A stretch of 64,000 nt of DNA from Cumulibacter sp047975195 (GTDB lineage: Bacteria; Actinomycetota; Actinomycetes; Mycobacteriales; Antricoccaceae), in the NCBI GenBank assembly GCA_047975195.1, contig JBKEDB010000042.1, positions 1 through 64,000 on the forward strand. The letters run 5' to 3'. The notes below the pieces were generated by a model. That model worked only from the letters and a program-made list of their open reading frames with translations, searched no databases and was not told where the DNA came from. Positions 9,621 through 17,416 of this stretch are shown one piece after another; positions within the stretch are counted from its first letter, which is position 1, and each line of letters begins with the position of its first letter. A program made the translations under genes and the position numbers.

Positions 9621-12600
9621 TCATTCGGGTTGCTGGGGCGGCGCGCCGAACTGGCTGGCCGAGTCGGGCGTCTGGTGCTCGGGCCCGCTCTGCTTCTGAG
9701 CCGCCGCTGTGGGACCCTGAGTTGCTGGTGCGGTAGGCGGCCACTGCTGCTGACCGGCGTGGGCAGGGCCGTGCTGTGGTGCTGCCGGCGCTCCGGCCGA
9801 GTTCGCGTACGGCGCAGGTGGCGGGAATGCTCCTACGGGTGCGGCCATATCGGCAGACGGCGGCGGAAATCCGCGGGCAGGCGGTGTGGTCGCGCTGTGC
9901 GCTTCCGGCTCGTCGTCGGGAGGCAGTGGGGAGTATCTGACCTGCGGGGTCGCCGTGGGTGTCGTGAATGCTCCGGACGTCGGCTGCTGCGCGGCCGCGT
10001 ACCCCGCGTTGGGGACCGGTTCTTGCGGTGTATTGACGGTCGGCTGCTGAGGGCTCGGGTAGCCGGCACTCGGAGCGGGAGCCGGTGGCTGTTGATTCGT
10101 CACCGGACCGGTCGGTTGCGGTGCGTGATGGTGTGAACCGGGGCCAGGTGGCTGGGGCGCTAGGTAGTTCGAAGCGGCCGCGGTCGAGGGTGACGACGGG
10201 TACGGGGCGTCGGGTCGACCCGGTTGCGGTGACGGGTAGGTGGCGTCGGGCGCCGGAGGTGGCGAAGTGGGGTGGTTCGGACCGGGGTCAGGGGATGGTG
10301 GCTGTTGGTGGCCAGCGCCCTGGTCGGGTGGTGGAGAGTACCAGGTTTGTGGTGTGCTGGCGTGCTCGGCGCCAGGCGCGGGTGCGGGGTAATTCGAGAC
10401 GGGCGCTGGTGGCCTTGGTGTCGAGTAGTTGCCGTCGGGCTGAGGCGAGGCTGGTGACGGGTAGCCGCCGTCGGGTGCAGATAGTGGTGACGCCTCGCGG
10501 TCGTCGCCCTGACTCGGGAGCTGCGGAGCACTGGCGTCCGGGTCCCCGGTGTACTCCGCGGAGGGTCCCGGTTGCGCAGGCCTCGCGGTCGGCACGGCTT
10601 CCGCGGCGTCGAGCGGGTAGGCGCCGCCCTCCATCGGTTGCGCCCATGCGGCCGTCGATTGCGCACTCTCGGTCGGCGGTGCTGAAGACTCGGCCGAGAA
10701 TGACGACTCGGTCGGCGCCTGTTCCGGTACCGGGGTCGTGGACGATGCCTGTGCCTGTGCCTGTGTCTGTGTCTGTGCTGTGGAGGTCTGCGTAGATGGT
10801 GCCGGTGCGGATGCGGCTCCGCTTTCGGCGGCTCGACGCTGCGCGAGCCTTGCCGACGCCGCCCTGGCCATGGCAGCCACCGATTGCGGGGCTCGGGGCG
10901 TGGCTGGCTTCGCCGCCGCGGGCTGATTCCCTATGGTCGCGTCGTCGGAACCTGATTCGGCAGGCGCGGCCCTCGAGGGCAGGTGCTCCTGGGTGCGAGG
11001 CTCGGCCTCATTCCGCGCTACGGAATGCTGGTCGGCGGTGGAATTCTGGCTGGTAGCCGGGGAATTGTCGGATGCCGAGCCTTGGTCCAGAGTCCGCCAC
11101 ATTCGCGGCGTGACTGGCAGCGTGGTGTCTGCGGGAGCCGCGGCAGGGGCCTGGGCCGGAGGCTGCGGTTCGGAACCTGCTGGAGCGGCGCTGGCTGGAT
11201 CCGGTGCGACGTTCTGTCCGGACGGTCGGCCGTTCGTCTGCGCGGGCTGCGCCCGCGTCGTGACGGTCTGCGGCAGCGCGGCATCGGTATGCGGGGTCTG
11301 GGCTTGATCCGGCTGTGCCGGTGCGGCTTGATCCGGCTGCGTGGGTGTGTCATCGCCCTGATCGGGTTGGGGCGATGCGGCGTTGCTTTGAGCGTGTTGG
11401 GGTTGGGCGCCCGCGCCGCCTGGAGCGAGCTGAGCGCTCCCATCCTGGCTCTGCGCATCCGGCGCCGCTGTGCCCGGTGCTTCCGAGCCTTCCTGTGGTG
11501 GCTTCTGGCGTCGCTGTACGACGGCGTTGCGCAGCCGCGGCAGTAGTTGCTCGATTGTGCTGGCGACTTCGCGCGCGGTGTTGATGTGTTTCGTGATCGC
11601 CGCAGCGCGGCGCTCGCGTTCGCCGCGGTCGACCTTCAGCGACTGGTCGATCTGCTTGATGTGACCGTCGAGCGTCTCGATCCGCCGTACCAGCGCGCGG
11701 TCCAGTGCCAGTGTCAACTCGTGCTCGGCCTCGATGAAGTACGCCGACGCGTCGGCTTCGAGTCGCGCGCGGGTCTCGCCGAGTGTCTCGTTCAGCCAGA
11801 TCTTCACTTGATTTCGGTCGGACGCCGTACGTCGCGCCCACACGATCCAGCCTGTGACGCTGACACCCACGGCGACGGCGATCGGCCACGCAATAATCGC
11901 CGCGCCGGTCGCGGCGGTCAGCCCGCTGCCGGTGATGCTGGTGATTGAGATGCCCGACATCATGCTGATATTGGTGAGCACCTTCTCGTCGGCGCTGGAC
12001 TGGCGGCGCGAGGGGCCGCTGGTACTGGCGACCTGACGGGGGCGCTGCAGTGCGGCGTACACCTCGGCCAGCTCGTTCTGCGCGAACATCGACTGCAGCA
12101 CGGTGCGTGAAACGCCTTGCATTCGGGCCTGTTGTCGGTCGAAGATCTGCATCGAAGACGCACGCAACGCCATATCGAGTTGTGGGCCGATGGCCTTCAG
12201 CCGGGCCTTGTCCATCTCCTCGATCTGTCGCCGCCAGAACGCCAAGAACTTGCGGTTCTCGGACTGGATGTCGGCCATCGTGTCGAGTCGTGCCCGCGAC
12301 AACAGCGAACGCAGCCGCAACTGCCAGGCGCGCGAGTCCGCCTTGCGGGCGGCCATCAGACGGTCGCGGTTCTCCTTGAGCCGATTCGCGTACTCCACGT
12401 CCGGCTGACAGGCGCGGCGGCTGTCCTCGAGGCTGGTCATCAATCCGTCGAGTTGCGAGCGCATGGTGCGCAGCAGATTGGCTTCGTGTAACGCCGACGC
12501 CTTGATCGCCACCTGCTCCTGCAGGGCTGCCTGCAACTGGGTGATTTGGGATTCCTCGCGCAGCGCGGTGCCCAGGTCGCTGGCCCCCATCAAAGCGGCT

Positions 12601-13352
12601 TGTTCGAATAGCTTCGATGAGACGGGCATCATCACGCTGTCCGCGAACCGCGGAGCGTGTTCGCGCAGCAAGGCCCGGTTGTCCTCGACGATTTGCCGCC
12701 ATCCGCGGTAGGCGTCGGTCTTGGTTACCGCAAAAATAACTAGATCGATGTTCTTCGATGCCTTGTCGAGGAACTCGAGTTCGGGTTTGGTGAACGGTGC
12801 GGACGCGTCGCACACGAACAGCAGGGCGGTCGCTCGGCCGACGGCGCGCAGAGCGATCTCAGCGTGCGTGGCGTCTAGCCCGCCGACGCCGGGTGTGTCG
12901 ACGAGATTCAAGTTGCCCAATAACGGCGAGTCGCACTCGACCTCAATCAGCCGTGGTGGCGCATATTCGCCGCGATTGCCGAGATCAGTTGCCCAATCGC
13001 GCATCTGATCCAGGGGTACGTCGACGGGTTCTTGCGCGCCCGGCAACAGTGCGCGCGCCGCCGTTTTCGGCCCGCGCCGAAACATGATGTACGTACTCGT
13101 GGCGATACGTGAGTCGACGGGGGAGAGCCCCGGCACGTTGATCAGCGCATTCGTCAAACTCGACTTGCCGCGTTTTGCTTCACCGACCACCACGACCGTG
13201 GGTTTGTCGGGGCGTCGACCGCGCATGCGCGACAGTCGTCCGGCGACCTCCGGGTCGTGCTCTTCGAGTACCGCCAGGCCGCGATCGGCGGTCTGTCGTG
13301 CGAGCTGAGACAGCGTGATTCGTTTGCCCGAGCCCTGTTTACCGGCGGTCAT
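9621..13352 (-). CDS. Dynamin-like GTPase with very long Pro/Gln-rich C-terminal tail
   Basis: A 1243-residue protein. Residues 50-215 form a dynamin-type GTPase: G1 GEAKRGKS (57-64), G3 DTPG (152-155), G4 TKTD (210-213). Helical regions follow (about 270-440), then a hydrophobic hairpin at 466-506 suited to membrane insertion, and a basic coiled coil to about 615. Everything after 615 is low complexity, rich in Pro, Gln, Ala, Ser and Thr with PSPQ/APQP-like repeats. The front part is organised like mycobacterial IniA/IniC; the tail is not part of that family. Its ATG overlaps the grpE-like stop by ATGA, making it the last gene of the Hsp70-dynamin-GrpE operon. It probably remodels membrane; the tail's role is unknown. 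Confidence 0.88.
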   Translation of the reverse strand: MTAGKQGSGKRITLSQLARQTADRGLAVLEEHDPEVAGRLSRMRGRRPDKPTVVVVGEAKRGKSSLTNALINVPGLSPVDSRIATSTYIMFRRGPKTAARALLPGAQEPVDVPLDQMRDWATDLGNRGEYAPPRLIEVECDSPLLGNLNLVDTPGVGGLDATHAEIALRAVGRATALLFVCDASAPFTKPELEFLDKASKNIDLVIFAVTKTDAYRGWRQIVEDNRALLREHAPRFADSVMMPVSSKLFEQAALMGASDLGTALREESQITQLQAALQEQVAIKASALHEANLLRTMRSQLDGLMTSLEDSRRACQPDVEYANRLKENRDRLMAARKADSRAWQLRLRSLLSRARLDTMADIQSENRKFLAFWRRQIEEMDKARLKAIGPQLDMALRASSMQIFDRQQARMQGVSRTVLQSMFAQNELAEVYAALQRPRQVASTSGPSRRQSSADEKVLTNISMMSGISITSITGSGLTAATGAAIIAWPIAVAVGVSVTGWIVWARRTASDRNQVKIWLNETLGETRARLEADASAYFIEAEHELTLALDRALVRRIETLDGHIKQIDQSLKVDRGERERRAAAITKHINTAREVASTIEQLLPRLRNAVVQRRQKPPQEGSEAPGTAAPDAQSQDGSAQLAPGGAGAQPQHAQSNAASPQPDQGDDTPTQPDQAAPAQPDQAQTPHTDAALPQTVTTRAQPAQTNGRPSGQNVAPDPASAAPAGSEPQPPAQAPAAAPADTTLPVTPRMWRTLDQGSASDNSPATSQNSTADQHSVARNEAEPRTQEHLPSRAAPAESGSDDATIGNQPAAAKPATPRAPQSVAAMARAASARLAQRRAAESGAASAPAPSTQTSTAQTQTQAQAQASSTTPVPEQAPTESSFSAESSAPPTESAQSTAAWAQPMEGGAYPLDAAEAVPTARPAQPGPSAEYTGDPDASAPQLPSQGDDREASPLSAPDGGYPSPASPQPDGNYSTPRPPAPVSNYPAPAPGAEHASTPQTWYSPPPDQGAGHQQPPSPDPGPNHPTSPPPAPDATYPSPQPGRPDAPYPSSPSTAAASNYLAPQPPGPGSHHHAPQPTGPVTNQQPPAPAPSAGYPSPQQPTVNTPQEPVPNAGYAAAQQPTSGAFTTPTATPQVRYSPLPPDDEPEAHSATTPPARGFPPPSADMAAPVGAFPPPAPYANSAGAPAAPQHGPAHAGQQQWPPTAPATQGPTAAAQKQSGPEHQTPDSASQFGAPPQQPE
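10749..10778. repeat. Hexanucleotide tandem tract inside the dynamin tail
   Basis: Five consecutive CTGTGC/CTGTGT units encode alternating Gln-Thr/Gln-Ala on the minus strand. Gain or loss of units changes the tail by two residues without breaking frame. Confidence 0.7.
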
Positions 13353-13906
13353 GTCGACGTCGGGCGATCGGTGGTAAATACCGTGACGATCGGGTGCCGT
13401 ACCAGACGTTCGCCGTCGCGGTACCCGGCTAGTTCGATCTCGGCGATCGTGCCGTGCAGTGCGGCGTCCTCGGAGAACACGGTCGCCGAGGCCTCGTGCT
13501 GTTGCGCGTCGAAGCGGTCGCCGACAGCCGGCACGATGAGCTCGATACCGAGTTGTGCCAGGTTGTCGTCCATCCGGGAAGCGACCGCAGCGGATGCGAC
13601 CCGATCGCGGGCGTACAGCAGCAGAGCGATCATCTTGTCGCGCTCGTCAAGGAGCTGTTCGCGTTCGGACTGCAATTGCACCAGCGCCTCCAGGTGCGGA
13701 CGCACCTCGGAGTACAGCACGTAATCCTCGCCGTCCTCGTGCGAGTCGGCCGCCGCCTCGACATCCGAATCGGCTGGTGCATCGGCGGTTGCGTCCGCTT
13801 CGGCTTGGTCGTCGTAATCGTCGTCGCTTTCCACGGCGCGCTCTCGCAGGGCGAGTTCCAGCACATCCTCGACGTCCTGCTGCGGTGGTGTCTGGTTGTC
13901 GGTCAT
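13349..13906 (-). CDS. GrpE-like nucleotide exchange factor
   Basis: A 185-residue protein from the ATG at 13906 (GGAGGG upstream). It has a strongly acidic head (residues 12-62), a coiled-coil segment (about 64-115) and a GrpE-type beta domain: LAQLGIELIVPAVGDRFDAQQHEA (117-140), then GTIAEIELAGYRDGERLVRHPIVTV (152-176). These match the family pattern GxxxIxPxGxxFDPxxHEA and GYxxxxRxLRPAxV. GrpE proteins release ADP from DnaK. The gene sits inside the Hsp70-dynamin operon, overlapping both neighbours by ATGA, and no DnaJ is near, so its partner is probably the atypical Hsp70 encoded upstream, not the housekeeping DnaK. Confidence 0.85.
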   Translation of the reverse strand: MTDNQTPPQQDVEDVLELALRERAVESDDDYDDQAEADATADAPADSDVEAAADSHEDGEDYVLYSEVRPHLEALVQLQSEREQLLDERDKMIALLLYARDRVASAAVASRMDDNLAQLGIELIVPAVGDRFDAQQHEASATVFSEDAALHGTIAEIELAGYRDGERLVRHPIVTVFTTDRPTST

Positions 13907-15426
13907 GAAGTGGTCCCTCCTGCGGTGAGGGTTCGTAAATGCTGCCAGAGCATGAAGTACGAACGATGGATCGTATGAGCGATTCGGGATTGAGCGGGGT
14001 TCGAGCCAAACGTTGCGAACTCGCGCCATCGCCCGGCCGCCGCCAGCGCGTGCTGCACCAGTTCACTGGCCGTTGCCCCGGGTGCGCCAAGCATCTGGTC
14101 GGGCGCGGTTCCGGTCACGAGCATCCGCACCTCGTCGAACATCTCGTCCGGTAAGTCCACCTTCCCGGTGGACACCAATGTCGCTGCCTCAAGTAGCCGC
14201 AATTGCTGTGCCTCGGGGTGCTGGTACAGCTCCTCGAGCTCATCGGCCATCGTGTCGCGTACCGGTGGCGGCGAATCGTGGGCGAGTTGTTCGAGCGCTG
14301 CCAGCGCGACCGCCGACTTGATGTCGTCCGCGCGCACGCTGAACACGCCCAGGATCACCTTGTTCAGCTCGGGAAATCCGCTGTCCTGTTCGAGCAGATC
14401 CCGAATCCGGCCCGTGGTGATCTGCGGGTCGGCCAAGATTGCATCGACGGCGGTGCGGGCGCCGTACACATCGAGCAGGGTCAGCACGCGTTCGCGGCCG
14501 GCTACATCGACGGGGATCTCGGGGCGCACGAAGAAATCCGTCGACATGAACAGAACCTGTCGAGTGGACTCGTCCAGCCCGGCGATCTCACGCAACACCT
14601 GCGCATCAGCTTCGGTGAAGTTTCCGGTGCGCGCGGATTCCGCCATTAATCCCGCTAAGGGGAGTACCTGCGAGACGGTATGCCGCAGCGTGTAACTGTG
14701 ATCGCGAGCCAGTTCGGCCGCGGCAGCCATCGGGTCATCGGCCTGCACCATATCGGCCTTGTTCAGGATTGCTAGCGCGTTGATCGGGCTGCTGGTCTGC
14801 CCGCTGGAGGTGCGGCGGAATGCGCTGAGCGCGTCCGCGTCGTCGGCCCGGATCGATTGGGTGATGACGTACAAGACTGCTTCTGCCGACGCGATAGCTT
14901 GCTGCGAACGTTCGTCCACGGCGCCATGTTCGTCGGGCTCCTCGCTGCCTAGCATCGCCTGGGTGCGGCCCACGCTTTGATCGTGCAGTGACGCGAGGCC
15001 GGGGGTGTCGATGATGGTCACGTCGCGCAGCGCGTCATACGTCAGATAGGCATCGACTACGGCGACCTCCTCGGGGTCGCATCCGAGGTCGGCGGGGATC
15101 ACGCCGTCGCCGTCGTAGGGCAGCGTGAAGACGGTGCCGTCGTTCTTTCGAACCTCGACGCGGTCGACGGTGCCGTACTGGAATCGCGTGACCATCCGCG
15201 TGCATTCGCGCACGTCGGTGGCTGATACCCGCCGCCCGATCATCCCATTGACGACAGTCGATTTGCCCGACTTGATCCGGCCGGCGACCGCGAGTTGGAG
15301 CGGTCCGCGAAGGCGACTGGTGATCGCGCTGATCTCGCTGGCAGTGGCCGGAGGAACCCGAGATAGCAGTGATTCGGCCATACCGAGGACCAGCGAAGAC
15401 ATGCGGCGCGGCGCGGGAGAGGTCAT
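13903..15426 (-). CDS. Dynamin-like GTPase (IniA/IniC-like)
   Basis: A 507-residue GTPase: G1 GRIKSGKS (49-56), a likely G2 Thr at 77 (ECTRMVTRF), G3 DTPG (140-143) and G4 NKAD (222-225). The rest is helical, and the hydrophobic stretches are short, so it may bind membrane peripherally. This layout matches the smaller dynamin-like proteins encoded in pairs in mycobacteria (iniA/iniC). Bacterial dynamins usually act as pairs, and here the partner is the 1243-residue GTPase two genes downstream. AAAGGAG precedes the ATG; it starts 22 bases after the Hsp70-like stop and overlaps the grpE-like start by ATGA. Confidence 0.9.
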   Translation of the reverse strand: MTSPAPRRMSSLVLGMAESLLSRVPPATASEISAITSRLRGPLQLAVAGRIKSGKSTVVNGMIGRRVSATDVRECTRMVTRFQYGTVDRVEVRKNDGTVFTLPYDGDGVIPADLGCDPEEVAVVDAYLTYDALRDVTIIDTPGLASLHDQSVGRTQAMLGSEEPDEHGAVDERSQQAIASAEAVLYVITQSIRADDADALSAFRRTSSGQTSSPINALAILNKADMVQADDPMAAAAELARDHSYTLRHTVSQVLPLAGLMAESARTGNFTEADAQVLREIAGLDESTRQVLFMSTDFFVRPEIPVDVAGRERVLTLLDVYGARTAVDAILADPQITTGRIRDLLEQDSGFPELNKVILGVFSVRADDIKSAVALAALEQLAHDSPPPVRDTMADELEELYQHPEAQQLRLLEAATLVSTGKVDLPDEMFDEVRMLVTGTAPDQMLGAPGATASELVQHALAAAGRWREFATFGSNPAQSRIAHTIHRSYFMLWQHLRTLTAGGTTS

Positions 15427-15448
15427 CGGCGGGCTCCTTTCGGCATCG

Positions 15449-17065
15449 CTAGAGGTTCGTGAACAGGATGATGAGCAGAATGACGGTGGCTACACCGATC
15501 GCGATCCAAATCACCGGTTGCCAATTGGCCGCGTTCTGCGGCGCGCGCGGTGCGGGGTTCGCTGGGCGCGGCGGCGGGTTCGGTGCGCTGGTCGCGACGG
15601 TGTTAGGGCGAGGTACGGGGCCCGTTGCTGGACGCTGTGGCCCGGTGGCGGGCCTGAGTGCACCGGTATTGGGGCGCGGCTGCGGTGCGCTCATCGGCGC
15701 GGGGTTCGCCGGGCGTTGACCGGTCGCTGGCCGTGGGCCAAGACCTCCGACGTTGGGGCGAGGTCCTGCCTGCTGCCCGGGCATTGGTGGCGCTGCGACG
15801 CGCCGAACATTGCCGGGAGGGCCTTGTGGACGCACAGTGCGGATCTGCGGCAGGTCATTCGGGCTGACCCTGCGGGTCGCGTCGAGCGGCGCGCGGCCGG
15901 GCAGCGGACCGTTTCCGGAGGGACGTGACTGCGGGCCAGTCAGCGGCGGGATCGATGAGGTCGGGTTTCCGGCCGCCGGTGTGGCGCCCGGCTGTGCCCC
16001 CACGTTTAGGTACAGCGCGCCACTGGCTACGGTCGCTTCAGGCTGATCCAGCGTGGCCGGCGTAACACCGAGCCCCTCTTGAATCAGCCGGGCCACCAGC
16101 GGTACCCGGGAGGACCCGCCGACGAGGTATACGCCCGACAGTTTGTCGGGCGTCAGATTTGCTTCGCTGATCGTCGTCGACAGCAACTCAACCGATCGCG
16201 CGAGGTTCGGTCGGATCAGCTCTTCGAACTCGCTGCGGGTGACGTGTACGTCCTGGAATGGCGGCGGAAACGCGATGTCCGTATGTGGATGCCGCGACAG
16301 TGCCTCTTTGCCTTCCTTGATATCGACGGCGAGCGCACGTTGTGCGCGGCGGCTGGCCGTATCGGAGGGACGGTTGAGGCGAGCCCACTCGTCGGGGTCG
16401 GTGGACTGCTGCGTCTTGCCAACGTGCTCGAGGATCGCGTGGTCGAAATCCAGTCCACCCAGGTCTGGGAGCCCGGCTTCGGCGATGACCTCGAAACCGT
16501 TCTGCGTCTTCTGCACGATGGCCACATCGAACGTGCCGCCGCCGAGGTCGTAGACCGCAAGCGCCTGCCCGGGGGCCATGTTGTGCCCGCCCTGGGTGAC
16601 GAAGTGGGTGGCCGCGCCGACCGGTTCCGGGATGAGAATCGGTTCGTTGTTCAGTCCGGCCTCACGGCACGCCGCGACGAGCACGTCGCGGCGGGACTTA
16701 CGCCATCGCGCCGGATGGGTAAGGCGTACGACGTCCGGCCGGGCGCCGTCGAACTGCCGCTCGAACTCCTGTAGGACCCGGCCGAGTACCGCACCGATGG
16801 CTTGACGGACGGGGATGACGTCCTCGCCCAACAGCATGTCGCCGTCATCGATACGGCGTTTCGGATTGGGCTCGTACCTGCTCGGGTCGATTCGGGCTTG
16901 CCGGTCGGCGTCGCGACCGACGGCGATCGTGCCGTCCTCGGCTAGATAGATGGACGACGGGACCAGCGGGCTTCCGTCGATCGTGAGCATGCGAGGCGCG
17001 GCGCCGTCGACGGACACCGCGGCGACGGTGTTCGACGTACCAAAGTCGACCGCTAGAACGCGCAT
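15449..17065 (-). CDS. Tail-anchored Hsp70-like ATPase without substrate-binding domain
   Basis: A 538-residue protein from the ATG at 17065 (AAGGGG upstream; a GTG at 17080 is possible). Residues 1-355 are an Hsp70-type nucleotide-binding domain: phosphate-1 VDFGTSNT (6-13), phosphate-2 VYDLGGGTFDVAI (171-183), adenosine motif VYLVGGSSRVP (312-322). The beta-sandwich and helical lid of DnaK are absent. They are replaced by about 155 residues rich in Pro, Gly, Arg and Asn (358-513), followed by one membrane helix (517-536) and a two-residue end, so the ATPase domain faces the cytosol as a tail-anchored protein. It heads the operon and is divergent from the MinD-like gene. Clients are unknown. 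Confidence 0.9.
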   Translation of the reverse strand: MRVLAVDFGTSNTVAAVSVDGAAPRMLTIDGSPLVPSSIYLAEDGTIAVGRDADRQARIDPSRYEPNPKRRIDDGDMLLGEDVIPVRQAIGAVLGRVLQEFERQFDGARPDVVRLTHPARWRKSRRDVLVAACREAGLNNEPILIPEPVGAATHFVTQGGHNMAPGQALAVYDLGGGTFDVAIVQKTQNGFEVIAEAGLPDLGGLDFDHAILEHVGKTQQSTDPDEWARLNRPSDTASRRAQRALAVDIKEGKEALSRHPHTDIAFPPPFQDVHVTRSEFEELIRPNLARSVELLSTTISEANLTPDKLSGVYLVGGSSRVPLVARLIQEGLGVTPATLDQPEATVASGALYLNVGAQPGATPAAGNPTSSIPPLTGPQSRPSGNGPLPGRAPLDATRRVSPNDLPQIRTVRPQGPPGNVRRVAAPPMPGQQAGPRPNVGGLGPRPATGQRPANPAPMSAPQPRPNTGALRPATGPQRPATGPVPRPNTVATSAPNPPPRPANPAPRAPQNAANWQPVIWIAIGVATVILLIILFTNL

Positions 17066-17416
17066 TCTCACCCCTTGCACTCCGCCGCGTCGTCGACCGC
17101 TGGGTGTCGCGTGCGGAGGTTGTTAAGTCGTCGTCGTCAGCGTCGGGCGCGTATATCTCGCCCACGCCCATACTGCCATGCAGGCCCCTGCTGTCACTGA
17201 ACTTCCAGGGGCTCCGACGTAATGGTGCGTCTTGTGGATCCCCGGCGTACCGGGAAGCGCACTACGTGTGACCCAGCGCATGTCGATGAACCGTCGGAGA
17301 CCGTTGTCTGAAAGAAGTTTGAACTTTGCGCCGTTGGCTAACCTCGATGGTTAGGGTAGTCGGATGCATATCGGTGGCGTCAGCGTAGGGCGCATACCGC
17401 GGGAGGACTTGAACTC
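17066..17416. other. Divergent promoter region of the Hsp70-dynamin and MinD-like genes
   Basis: About 350 bases without a gene separate the two divergent transcription units. It holds the perfect inverted repeat described separately at 17338 and a GGGAGGA ribosome binding site at 17401 for the MinD-like gene. I could not settle on a convincing -10/-35 pair in either direction. Confidence 0.5.
17338..17354. promoter_or_regulatory. Inverted repeat CTAACC-N5-GGTTAG, candidate operator
   Basis: A perfect 6-bp inverted repeat with 5-base spacer, 63 bases upstream of the MinD-like start, in the region shared with the divergent Hsp70-dynamin operon. It is a plausible site for a regulator acting on one or both units. 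Confidence 0.45.

Noticed and set aside
11350..12813. A 487-codon minus-strand frame overlapping the long dynamin gene in another phase
   Set aside because: Arg-rich translation with no domain; the dynamin frame carries the GTPase motifs and the ATGA overlap with its neighbour.
15449..17065. Housekeeping DnaK
   Set aside because: Length 538, no substrate-binding domain and a C-terminal membrane helix; it is a specialised Hsp70-like protein.
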